Shown piece after piece: positions 17,565 to 24,537 of a stretch of DNA of 64,000 bases. Origin of the DNA: Acinetobacter tjernbergiae DSM 14971 = CIP 107465 (lineage in GTDB: Bacteria > Pseudomonadota > Gammaproteobacteria > Pseudomonadales > Moraxellaceae). Where the stretch lies: positions 62,001 to 126,000 of the forward strand of contig NZ_KB894360.1 in NCBI RefSeq assembly GCF_000374425.1, given 5' to 3'. The notes below the pieces were generated by a model that was not told where the DNA came from, made no database searches, and worked only from the letters and a program-made list of their open reading frames with translations. Numbering within the stretch: position 1 is the stretch's first letter; each line of letters opens with the position of its first letter. The position numbers and the translations under genes were made by a program.

Positions 17565-17867
17565 TTACCCAAACAAAACTATATAGAGGAATAACAAAAC
17601 CACCCCTATTAATAAAATCGAACCAAACCCTATAGTCTTTTCACTATCTCTTTCATTAGATTTGATATTTTTCTTATTTCCATAACTGCTAAATTTTGAA
17701 TAAGATAAACCAGTACCAGGCAGCCCAGCAGTTGTTTTTATTCCTTTCTTCCCAATATTTACCCTAGCACCACTTTTACCAACCGAAAGACTACTTACAC
17801 CTTTCTTGGTAATGTTTATCCTTACCCCTGGTGCTATTTTTAAACTCTTCCTAAAATTAAATCCCAT
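17565..17867 (-). CDS. DUF4236 domain protein
   Basis: 100 residues from ATG 17867 (MGFNFRKSLKIAPGVRIN). The N-terminal 50 residues show the DUF4236 pattern of GVRINITKKGVSSLSVG, GARVNIGKKGIKTT and GLPGTGLSYS. A spacer and one C-terminal membrane helix (about 79-98) follow. The function of DUF4236 is unknown. It lies between the SH3-domain gene (20 bases) and the small cysteine-rich exported protein gene (8 bases), so these genes are probably co-transcribed. Confidence 0.8.
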   Translation of the reverse strand: MGFNFRKSLKIAPGVRINITKKGVSSLSVGKSGARVNIGKKGIKTTAGLPGTGLSYSKFSSYGNKKNIKSNERDSEKTIGFGSILLIGVVLLFLYIVLFG

Positions 17868-17875
17868 ATTATTAT

Positions 17876-18052
17876 CTACCTTGAGCAAATTTTTTTAGAG
17901 CCACTGATTGATCCGTCATTGCATACAAACTTCTTTCCTTCGCAATGGCTAATACCGCCCTTTTTTCCTGAGCATGGCTGCCTACTCTTACCTGCTTCAG
18001 CAATACCTATTGAATTCCAAATTAACAATAAACTTAAAATAATCTTTTTCAT
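17876..18052 (-). CDS. Small exported cysteine-rich protein
   Basis: 58 residues from ATG 18052 (GGGG upstream). Signal peptide [20 protein letters not shown], then a short mature chain with four cysteines in [12 protein letters not shown] ... [15 protein letters not shown], a pattern found in many small secreted proteins of proteobacteria. Its function is unknown. It is part of the 16951-18435 run. Confidence 0.7.
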   Translation of the reverse strand: MKKIILSLLLIWNSIGIAEAGKSRQPCSGKKGGISHCEGKKFVCNDGSISGSKKICSR

Positions 18053-18099
18053 AAAAATCCCCATTATCTCCAATGAAGGATATTTTTTTAGAGGGAAAG

Positions 18100-18435
18100 C
18101 TAGTCACAAATAATTCCTAACTTATCACTGTAGTAATCAGTTGTTATTTTAAGATCCCTCATTAATTTTTCTTTAGACTCGACATTGGAGAGCTTTAACT
18201 TTGAAAGTCTTAACAATGCTTGCAAGTATTCATACTTATAAATTTTGGGATATTTTAAACATAAAATATCTTCCTTATCCTCTTTATCAGCTTTAGGGTC
18301 ATTGAGAGTATATACAAATGCTTCAATCTTTTTGGTAGCTTCTTCCAAATGTTTGTTTGCTATTGATTCCTCAAAGCTAGATTGCTGACAACCAGCAATC
18401 ATTACTGTAAGACAAATTAATAATATTTTTTTCAT
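18100..18435 (-). CDS. Small lipoprotein, hypothetical
   Basis: 111 residues. [16 protein letters not shown] is a lipoprotein signal with lipobox IAGC (Cys16). The mature part is helical and charged. No family is recognised. First gene of the leftward small-protein run in the element. Confidence 0.7.
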   Translation of the reverse strand: MKKILLICLTVMIAGCQQSSFEESIANKHLEEATKKIEAFVYTLNDPKADKEDKEDILCLKYPKIYKYEYLQALLRLSKLKLSNVESKEKLMRDLKITTDYYSDKLGIICD

Positions 18436-18539
18436 ATATTTAACTTTTTAAGCTTTTGAAAACTTGGTCTATTTAAAAGTAGACGTTTATAACATAACTT
18501 TACAAAAAATAAAGATCCATACCAATAAGTTCAATCCAA

Positions 18540-18674
18540 TTACTTTAAATATTTCTCAAAATCTTGCTGTTTGGCATGATTGGCTACTCTTGTTGCAATT
18601 GCGTAGGATTTGATCTGCTGTCTTTCGATCGCTTGGGCTTCTTTTATATATTTTAAAAATGCACCATAAGACAT
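18540..18674 (-). CDS. Small phage-type hypothetical protein (44 aa)
   Basis: ATG 18672-18674 begins 3 bases after the metallopeptidase stop (18677) and runs to TAA at 18540-18542. The product starts MSYGAFLKYIKEAQAIERQQ and is helical and charged. Position directly behind a phage gene and the tight spacing support translation. Function unknown. Confidence 0.5.
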   Translation of the reverse strand: MSYGAFLKYIKEAQAIERQQIKSYAIATRVANHAKQQDFEKYLK

Positions 18675-18676
18675 AT

Positions 18677-19120
18677 TCAAAACTTCGGATTATCGCTATA
18701 GACAATCTCACCGTCACGCTCAACACCGATATGATATAGCTCATGCTCAATCAAAGCGCAAAATTCACGATCTGAAGTTCGTTCGCAAAAGCTTGCATCA
18801 ATCGTGATCAAATAAACAGGTACAAATCCAAACCTGTCGCGCATCTGTTGCTCTTGTCGTGCCATACACCATCCTCCAACGTTAAACATCACTTTTTCAC
18901 ACTGGCCCAAAACCATTTGCTTTTTAACCGTACAAGCCTGTGATGCCCAAGCAAATGCTAAAAATTCTTCATTGTCGTGTAGCAGTTCAGCAATGTGGTC
19001 ATGGTCAGGATTGTATAAATCAGCATCTACAGTGAGATAATTCGCTATCACCCATTCTTGTAAATCTGGTGCAGAGGTGCCAAGCGTTTTGATAGTTTTC
19101 CGCCACGTCCACCAGACCAA
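18677..19120 (-). CDS. Putative phage metallopeptidase, C-terminally shortened
   Basis: The frame encodes the phage metallopeptidase domain: GGWCMARQEQQMRDRFG, a VYLITIDASFC block and FCALIEHELYHIG with the zinc motif HELYH (HExxH). Family members usually continue past this helix to a GHDVEEF block, but here the protein ends at SDNPKF, so about 50 residues are missing. The start is not clear: the first ~15 codons overlap the end of the nuclease gene in another frame. That looks like a deletion junction. Probably non-functional. Confidence 0.6.
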   Translation of the reverse strand: MVWWTWRKTIKTLGTSAPDLQEWVIANYLTVDADLYNPDHDHIAELLHDNEEFLAFAWASQACTVKKQMVLGQCEKVMFNVGGWCMARQEQQMRDRFGFVPVYLITIDASFCERTSDREFCALIEHELYHIGVERDGEIVYSDNPKF

Positions 19121-19359
19121 GAACCGCCATCAATCTCTATTAGCAATCGTAATTTCACAATATGAAAATCGAAGCGCCAGTGTTTCGTGTGTATTGGTTG
19201 AAATTTACTTTCAAAACCAATCGCTAGATCCTGTAATTCTTCTTTTAATGTTTCAAAAGCTTCTAAATAGTTTTGTTTGGCTTTTGGCAACGGCGTGCTT
19301 CGTGGCTTGTTTTTATGTTCGCGTTTTTTTGTAAGTTGAAAATATTGGTCAGCTTCCAT
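19048..19359 (-). pseudogene. Truncated phage endonuclease (VRR-NUC/Vsr-like)
   Basis: 103 codons from ATG 19359 (GGGTGA upstream). HWRFDFHIVKLRLLIEIDGG then SWSGGR is the core of a phage nuclease fold in which the D in RFD and the E-x-D pair are catalytic. Homologues continue with a glycine-rich H-x-R-G segment and a helix. Here the frame leaves the family right after GGR and ends at KNG, overlapping the metallopeptidase gene. I read it as a deletion-fused remnant. Confidence 0.55.
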
Positions 19360-19372
19360 AATTTTCACCCAT

Positions 19373-19399
19373 TAAAAAACACCGCGAAGGTGTTTTTCT
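19373..19399 (-). terminator. Terminator hairpin
   Basis: On the minus strand AAACACC / GGTGTTT around TTCGC, followed by a U-run. It ends the transcript of the small zinc-ribbon gene at 19412-19549. Confidence 0.65.
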
Positions 19400-19411
19400 T
19401 TCACTCAGAAA

Positions 19412-19549
19412 TTAATTCTGGCTTAACTGTTTTTTACAACACTCATCACAAATTTCATCTTCAACACCTTCAACTGGCTCATATATAACTGTTGATGGGT
19501 TTAAACCACAATAATCGCACAACTCACTTGGATGTAAATCATTAGTCAT
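19412..19549 (-). CDS. Small zinc-ribbon-like protein (45 aa)
   Basis: ATG 19547-19549 with GGA eight bases upstream, stop at 19412. The product MTNDLHPSELCDYCGLNP... ends EICDECCKKQLSQN, so it has two CxxC pairs about 25 residues apart, a typical mini zinc ribbon. A terminator follows directly. Probably a regulatory or accessory phage protein; function unknown. Confidence 0.6.
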   Translation of the reverse strand: MTNDLHPSELCDYCGLNPSTVIYEPVEGVEDEICDECCKKQLSQN

Positions 19550-19673
19550 TTTTAAATCCAGAACTTTAGTATTAATGATACATTTTAACAATTTTGATCA
19601 AAAGTTAAAGTTTGACCAATACATAACAACTATATTCTAGTTTTCGCTCAAATGAAATGTACTTATTTTAAAA

Positions 19674-19838
19674 CTATTGTACATTTAGCGCTCTTATTAT
19701 AGCTCTTTCGTATGCTGTTTCATTTAGCTTACTGCATACAAAGAAGTATTCTTCCATCTTAGTAATTGGATTTAGAAACCTCATCGGATTATAGCCATCA
19801 GTGTTTAAATCATACGGATCAACATCAAATGGTTCCAT
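19674..19838 (-). CDS. Small hypothetical phage protein
   Basis: 54 residues from ATG 19838 (MEPFDVDPYDLNTDGY), also readable from GTG 19856. Acidic, aromatic-rich N-terminus and a helical C-terminus. It lies alone in the element without a clear ribosome site, so this is a tentative call. Confidence 0.4.
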   Translation of the reverse strand: MEPFDVDPYDLNTDGYNPMRFLNPITKMEEYFFVCSKLNETAYERAIIRALNVQ

Positions 19839-20058
19839 TTTCACGCTATTCACCACTTAAAACACCACCTATACAAAGCCATTTGGTTGAATTGTCTGAC
19901 ATACACCCACCTTATTCTTGGAGATATTTTTATAATACATCACGGCGACCCCTAAGCCTCTTCAATTTTTCAAATAACTACGCATTACTAATCAACACCA
20001 GTTTTCTTACAGCCTATAAAGTTAGATAGTTTAGCTTGCTTCAAGCCTTTTCCAAAAT

Positions 20059-20823
20059 CTAAAACACCTGTTGTGACTTTTGAAGCTCTCTAGTTTTTAA
20101 AAACGCTTTTACCATCTCAGGAATACTTAAAATATCGATATAAGGTACTTTTAAAATCCTCTTGTTCTTCTTCAATACACCTGCTTCAGAAACTTTTAAT
20201 CCAGGGGTTGTATATAGCATAATCTCGAAATAATACCCAGAGAAAATCATGAAGTAGGAAAACCTATTCTCACCCAATTTGCGTAATACAGGATTAGTTA
20301 TAATACCTCTAAGATGTTCTTCCGTGTAATAGTTCCTAGAGCATTTAAGTTTTGCAACTTTGATCATCACGGCATTAGGATCTAATCCAATGAGATCTTT
20401 AATACAATTCTGAAAATATCTATTTATCTCATCTGTAAGCTCAACATTAGCAAATGCCTTATGTTTAGACTGAGATGCTCTCCAAAATATAGATAAAACA
20501 TACATTCAAACTCTATACTGGTTTAGATTTGAGATTATTAAACAGTTCGGCCCTTCACGGTGCTTTACTCCACGTTGCTTATTTCTCAAAGCCCATAAAG
20601 AATAATTTTCATACTTATTATTCAGCAGCTGTTCACAATCACTACAAAGCATTGGTGTAGTCCATTGATCATTACTTCTGAAAATCTTGTTCTCAGAAAG
20701 GCTTGTTGTAATTGCATAATGCTCACCATTTTTAAGCATATTCCTAAAAACAGATTTTCCAATTACATGAGAACGCTGTAATTCTTTTAATTCATTGCAT
20801 AGTTTGCATGTACTAATTTTCAT
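20059..20823 (-). pseudogene. HNH-like C..C/SHV-type protein split by an in-frame stop
   Basis: Two reading frames that are really one. From ATG 20823 the first 105 codons carry CKLCNELKELQRSHVIGKSV and MLCSDCEQLLNNKYENY, the paired CxxC plus SH motif of a widespread HNH-endonuclease-like family. The frame then meets TGA and immediately ATG (20503-20508), and continues in the same frame for 148 codons with LSIFWRASQSKHKAF, which is the next conserved block of that family. So one 254-residue protein is interrupted by a single stop codon. The directly abutting ATG might allow reinitiation. Confidence 0.65.
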
Positions 20824-21012
20824 GAATGCTGGTAACTAATGTATTTATGGCAATCTTACCCTAATAAAAAATACTTCAAAACATCTCTTTCATCTTTAAA
20901 ATTCGATATCTACCAAGTCTTTCTAGCATTGGCAGGGCTTCATGCGCCGTAATCTGTTCGGTAATAAAAAACCGCCTCAACGGCTTCAATTCAACTTATT
21001 TAAGAGTTATCT

Positions 21013-21435
21013 CTATTCTGGATAAAATTCCATTTTTTGTAAGGCAAAAATTCGATGTGGTTTTCCATCTTTTAGCCAAATTTTTGTTCTTGCCCTATTT
21101 ATAAACAAATGAACAATTTTTCTGTCTAAGGTCTCTAAACCAGTACTCTTTAACACTTTGATATGTCTAACATAGCCACGTTCATCAATAAAAGCTAAAA
21201 ACTCAAAACCTCTATATCTATTTTCAAGCTCACTGTTATCTAAAGATATATTTGGAAAATAAATCCAATTTTTCCCGATATTGCTAATATTCTCATAGTC
21301 ATATTCAGCACCATCAATAACATACTTAGTCATTGTTGGGAGGTCTAATTTTTCCACTTTAATATAGTCAAATTGAGTTATTGCACATCCACTTAAAGAT
21401 AGAAATAATGCACATAAAAACAATTTATTAAGCAT
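21013..21435 (-). CDS. TonB C-terminal-like lipoprotein
   Basis: 140 residues. Lipoprotein signal with LSGC (Cys17). The C-terminal half shows the TonB-type energy-transducer fold pattern, FLAFIDERGYVRHIKVLKSTG, in parts FIDERGYVRHIKV and KSTGLETLDRKIV, ending in a short beta strand. No TonB transmembrane helix or proline-rich spacer is present, so it is not a classical TonB. A related two-domain protein is encoded at 41396-42034. Confidence 0.65.
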   Translation of the reverse strand: MLNKLFLCALFLSLSGCAITQFDYIKVEKLDLPTMTKYVIDGAEYDYENISNIGKNWIYFPNISLDNSELENRYRGFEFLAFIDERGYVRHIKVLKSTGLETLDRKIVHLFINRARTKIWLKDGKPHRIFALQKMEFYPE

Positions 21436-21534
21436 GGCTTTACCAAAATTTTTTCTGATTATATATTTTTTTAAATCAAATACTATACTTAAAACCTTAA
21501 AAAAAATCAGACATTAAAAATTCATTTTGTAAAG

Positions 21535-21909
21535 TTAATTCTTTCCAATCTTTATACCAAAATTAGTTGAACCAATGTCTTGTATCTGCATGGTATAAAC
21601 AGGCTTTCCATCTTTCTGATCTTCGTTAATTAATAATTTAACAACTCCATAATTCTTATCACCAGTTATTTCAACTTTATAAAAGTATACCAGTTGTTTG
21701 GATTCAGGACTGCCAACAGATTTAATACTGTAATTAGTAACTTTCCCAAACTCTTTTCTTATCGTATCATCTGTATATATTACAGACTCTACACGCTGAA
21801 CATTATCCTTAGTATTAATCATAAAATGTACTCCCAAATATATAAGTAAAAATACACTTATGAGAGCAATATTTCTTTTCTTCTTTAAATCTTTAAATTC
21901 AATAAACAT
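21535..21909 (-). CDS. Membrane-anchored hypothetical protein
   Basis: 124 residues from ATG 21909, also readable from TTG 21939. One N-terminal membrane helix (IALISVFLLIYLGVHFMI) after a basic stretch, then an ~85-residue periplasmic beta-rich domain ending in GSTNFGIKIGKN. Architecture resembles Coa1-like small periplasmic anchors, but the match is weak. It ends next to the IS1595 element (left end at 21949 lies upstream of the gene), which has separated it from its original promoter region. Confidence 0.5.
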   Translation of the reverse strand: MFIEFKDLKKKRNIALISVFLLIYLGVHFMINTKDNVQRVESVIYTDDTIRKEFGKVTNYSIKSVGSPESKQLVYFYKVEITGDKNYGVVKLLINEDQKDGKPVYTMQIQDIGSTNFGIKIGKN

Positions 21910-21948
21910 GAAAGGGTATAACCTTTTAAAAACATTCAAATAAATTAT

Positions 21949-22659
21949 GGGGCTGTAGTAGATAAGGTTAAATATCAGTCCAATTTAATAGTGTTTTCAA
22001 CTGTTGCTTTGGGCTGCCATAATTAAATCGGAACTCACATTCTTTAATAAACAATGAAAAGGCATTTCGGTCAATACCATTGTATTTTCGAAGTACTCTT
22101 TTTGCCTGACTCCAAAAGTTTTCAATTCAATTGATATGATTTTGACCATCAGCAAAATTGCTTGAATGATTGATTCTATAGTGACTAAATCCTGCAACAT
22201 CCAAAGCATTATAACTATGCCAATGATCTGTATAAACAACGCTATCAGGAGTGATTTTATTTGATATTACAGGCATTAGGGTGCTCGATTTAGTATCAGG
22301 TACAATGACCGTATAGACTTTACCATTGCGCTTGAGTAAACCAAAAACAATCACTTTACCAGCAGCACCTCTACCACGCTTTCCTTTACGCACTCCACCA
22401 AAATAGCTTTCATCCAATTCGATCTGTCCTTGAAACACTTCAATGGCATCTTGGTCAAGGTGAAACATAATGATTTGACGAATTTTCCTATAGAACAATG
22501 CTGCGGAATTAGGTTGAATTCCCAATAAATTAGCAGCAGTTCTAGCGGTAACTTCGGCAATGAAAAATTCTAATAATCTTATCTGGATTTTTCTATTTAA
22601 TTTACATCTAGTTATCTTCATAAAAGTAGATTATTACAAGGCTAATCTACTACAGCCCC
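21949..22659 (-). mobile_element. IS1595-family insertion sequence, 711 bp, with 8-bp target duplication
   Basis: Both ends carry the inverted repeat GGGGCTGTAGTAGAT (21949-21963; complement ending at 22659). The flanks are an exact 8-bp duplication, TAAATTAT (21941-21948 and 22660-22667), showing a simple insertion. It carries one transposase gene on the minus strand that is broken by a nonsense codon, so the copy is immobile on its own. Confidence 0.9.
21970..22621 (-). pseudogene. IS1595-family transposase with internal TGA
   Basis: The ISXO2-like DDE domain is clear: QIELDESYFGGVRKGKRGRG, GLLKRNGKVYTVIVPD, VYTDHWHSYNAL and HYRINHSSNFADGQNHIN. Then a TGA (22127-22129) interrupts the family sequence H-I-N-[G]-I-E-N-F-W. 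The same frame goes on with IENFWSQAKRVLRKYNGI to a normal stop near 21970. A single GGA-to-TGA change explains this. Confidence 0.85.
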
Positions 22660-22696
22660 TAAATTATTAAAACCGTTACCTAAATGTACCTACTAC

Positions 22697-22723
22697 AAAA
22701 AAAGCCCGCATATGCGAGCTTTT
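22697..22723 (-). terminator. Terminator hairpin
   Basis: AAAAGCCCGCATATGCGAGCTTTT-type stem (arms AAAAGCtCGCA / TGCGgGCTTTT) with U-runs, downstream of the 22817 gene on the minus strand. Confidence 0.65.
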
Positions 22724-22816
22724 AAATACTTAGTGAACTACCATAACTACATCCACCATAACATAAATATGTCATATCCTGTCCGTACATGCAAGCACTA
22801 CTCTAATCGTAATTTT

Positions 22817-23235
22817 TTATTGTGAATTTAGGTAATATTTGCCAGCAAAAATCATTTGATCTAAATATGTTTTACCTAAGCAAAATTCTTCTGCCATGCG
22901 CCGTAATGACAAACCTCTGATATTTTTTTGAATAAATAAATTCACTGCTGCCTTTGCAGATGCACATATAGTTTTAGTTTCTGAAATATCCTTAATCAGC
23001 AATCGAACTTGATCAGCCTCAAAATCTGTAATCACACAAATTACATAACTCTTATTTTTTGATGGCTTGTCTTCTGCTGATTTAATCAACCAGTAAATTT
23101 GATTGATGCCTAAACTATCTGGTTCATGTCCACTTTTCATACGGCAAGTTTGATATATGCTCCATACTGTTTTAGCCAATCTTCTATTGTGAATTTAGAC
23201 CAGTCCATTGCTTTGTTTTTAGCGATAGCATTCAT
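22817..23235 (-). pseudogene. Phage hypothetical gene broken by a frameshift
   Basis: A good start exists at ATG 23233-23235 with GAGAGAGG upstream. It reads MNAIAKNKAMDWSKFTIEDW and on to KQYGAYIKLAV then a stop. From about 23180 another frame continues the protein (YQTCRMKSGHEPDSLGINQ ... to 22817). One missing base at the TATAT run near 23174-23180 explains the switch. The C-terminal part (LRRMAEEFCLGKTYLDQM) looks like a helix-turn-helix. Likely a phage regulatory protein, family not recognised. Confidence 0.6.
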
Positions 23236-23239
23236 TTAA

Positions 23240-23383
23240 TCAAACCTCTCTCACATCAATATTTAGAACCGTTTTGCGTACGATCAATAAGTAAATCTTG
23301 ACTGAAGCATCACTAAGCTTATTCATGACATCATCGACAAAAGCATTTGTGATCTGAAATGAGTTTGGAACGAATCTGCTCAT
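23240..23383 (-). pseudogene. Truncated phage replication protein O-like N-terminus (47 aa)
   Basis: ATG 23381-23383 overlaps the HNH gene stop as ATGA. The product begins MSRFVPNSFQITNAFVDDVM and then KLSDASVKIYLLIVRKT, the pattern that opens phage replication-initiation (O/DnaA-like winged helix) proteins. It stops after 47 residues instead of about 250, so most of the gene has been deleted. Confidence 0.5.
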
Positions 23384-23640
23384 AGATTGTCCTCACTCTG
23401 TATATTCGTACCTTTCTTAGAGTTGCAACTGCGGCACAACACCTGCAAATTCTCAGGTTCATCTGTGCCTCCATGCGCTATTGGAAGAATATGATCTATG
23501 GTTAAATCATCGGAGCATCCACAGTGCTTACAGATACGACCATCACGAACAAATATAGCCTCTCTGATTACTTGTGGTAATGGTGCTCGGACTTTGATTT
23601 TGGAAGCAGGCCCATATTTTTCTTCAAAATCAGAATCCAT
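23380..23640 (-). CDS. HNH endonuclease
   Basis: 86 residues from ATG 23640 (longer reading from GTG 23688 overlaps another small gene). Complete HNH motif: CKHCG, LTIDHILPIAHGG, ENLQVLCRSCNSKKG, so both the H-N-H catalytic residues and the four zinc cysteines are present. It resembles phage and mobile-element HNH enzymes that nick or cleave DNA. Its stop overlaps the next start (ATGA), consistent with a phage operon. Confidence 0.85.
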   Translation of the reverse strand: MDSDFEEKYGPASKIKVRAPLPQVIREAIFVRDGRICKHCGCSDDLTIDHILPIAHGGTDEPENLQVLCRSCNSKKGTNIQSEDNL

Positions 23641-23656
23641 CCAGCGTACTTCTAAA

Positions 23657-23788
23657 TCAAATATATAGATTCGCAATTTCTCTAGCACACTCTACACACA
23701 GCCGAAACTGAGAATTCATTCTGTAAATCGGATTAAATATTTCTTGGGTATGACATAAATCACAATATATTCTTTGATCTAAGCTCAT
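23657..23788 (-). CDS. Small zinc-finger-like phage protein (43 aa)
   Basis: ATG 23786-23788 with a strong GAGGT seven bases upstream, stop at 23657. The product contains CDLC (9-12) and CVEC (about 34-37), a two-pair zinc knuckle. It lies between the integrase remnant (5 bases) and the HNH gene. Function unknown. Confidence 0.6.
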   Translation of the reverse strand: MSLDQRIYCDLCHTQEIFNPIYRMNSQFRLCVECAREIANLYI

Positions 23789-23793
23789 GGGGT

Positions 23794-24333
23794 TTACCTC
23801 TTGTCGTCTACGCACTGGTGGATCTGCGTATCGAGTTCTGCCAATATTTCGTGGAGTCGGTGGATGACCTTAGATGCGTGAGCCAAAACACTTCTGATCT
23901 GCAATAACTCATTTTGGATTGTGCTTGGAGAGACACTACGAAGTTCTAATTTTAAATATCCTTCTTTCCTTAAATTTACATGGTTAGAAATATCAAGAGG
24001 CTTTAATAAATTAATTGCTCTTTTAGCTATGGGTAATTTTTGCAAAAGTTTAAGTGTGTTTACTTTACTTTTACTATAGACCCCATCAACCTCAACAAGG
24101 TATTTTTCAATAGCTTGACCGATTGTTAAATTATGCGAACTATTCTTTCCAACCAAAAGCTCAGGATTCTTGTTTAATTCCTTTTCCCTTTTATACAACC
24201 AGTTTTCTGCTATTCTACGGGAACTAAAGGTCTTGCTTTCCTTGAACTCAGGATGATCCTTGCAATTAATTCGAATTTCAGCTCGATACCGAATCGTACC
24301 ATCAGCAAGACTTCTAGACCTTATTGAACCCAT
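23794..24333 (-). pseudogene. Tyrosine integrase, catalytic domain missing
   Basis: 179 residues from ATG 24333 (AAGGCG upstream). Residues 1-60 form the arm-binding domain typical of phage integrases (MGSIRSRSLADGTIRYRAEI). Residues 85-150 form the SAM-like core-binding domain. The sequence then diverges into a 23-residue tail ending CVDDKR. The entire catalytic domain (R..HxxR..Y) is absent, so the element cannot excise by its own enzyme. The gene start faces the right att site, as expected. Confidence 0.8.
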
Positions 24334-24361
24334 AATTTTACGCCTTTCTGTTTTTTTCATT

Positions 24362-24382
24362 ATGGCGTAAACTTTGGCGTAA
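24362..24382 (+). repeat. Integrase arm-type repeat pair, right end of 12.1-24.5 kb element
   Basis: ATGGCGTAA and TTGGCGTAA, 12 bases apart, between the integrase start and the att core (128 bases from it). Confidence 0.6.
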
Positions 24383-24398
24383 AATAAAAGTGTTTCGC

Positions 24399-24431
24399 AC
24401 ATGTTTAAACACTTTCACACATGTTTAAACA
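24399..24431 (+). repeat. Direct repeat CACATGTTTAAACA x2 near integrase start
   Basis: Two copies of CACATGTTTAAACA within 33 bases. A diverged version is seen at the relic element near 11981-12020. Could bind the integrase or an excisionase, or regulate int. Confidence 0.5.
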
Positions 24432-24509
24432 GCAAACCAATCAATCATAAACTAATGTTTTTAAAAAGTTAATTATTTAAACATTGACTATCAATAGTTT
24501 AAAGAAAAG

Positions 24510-24537
24510 GGAAAGAAACAATGCTGCAATGGTTTGA
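24510..24537 (+). repeat. Att-like direct repeat, right copy (over ABC transporter start)
   Basis: 24510-24530 is identical to 12080-12100 and includes the SD (GGAAAG), the ATG and the first codons of the ABC transporter. Integration here keeps the gene's start intact but replaces its upstream promoter region. Confidence 0.75.
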
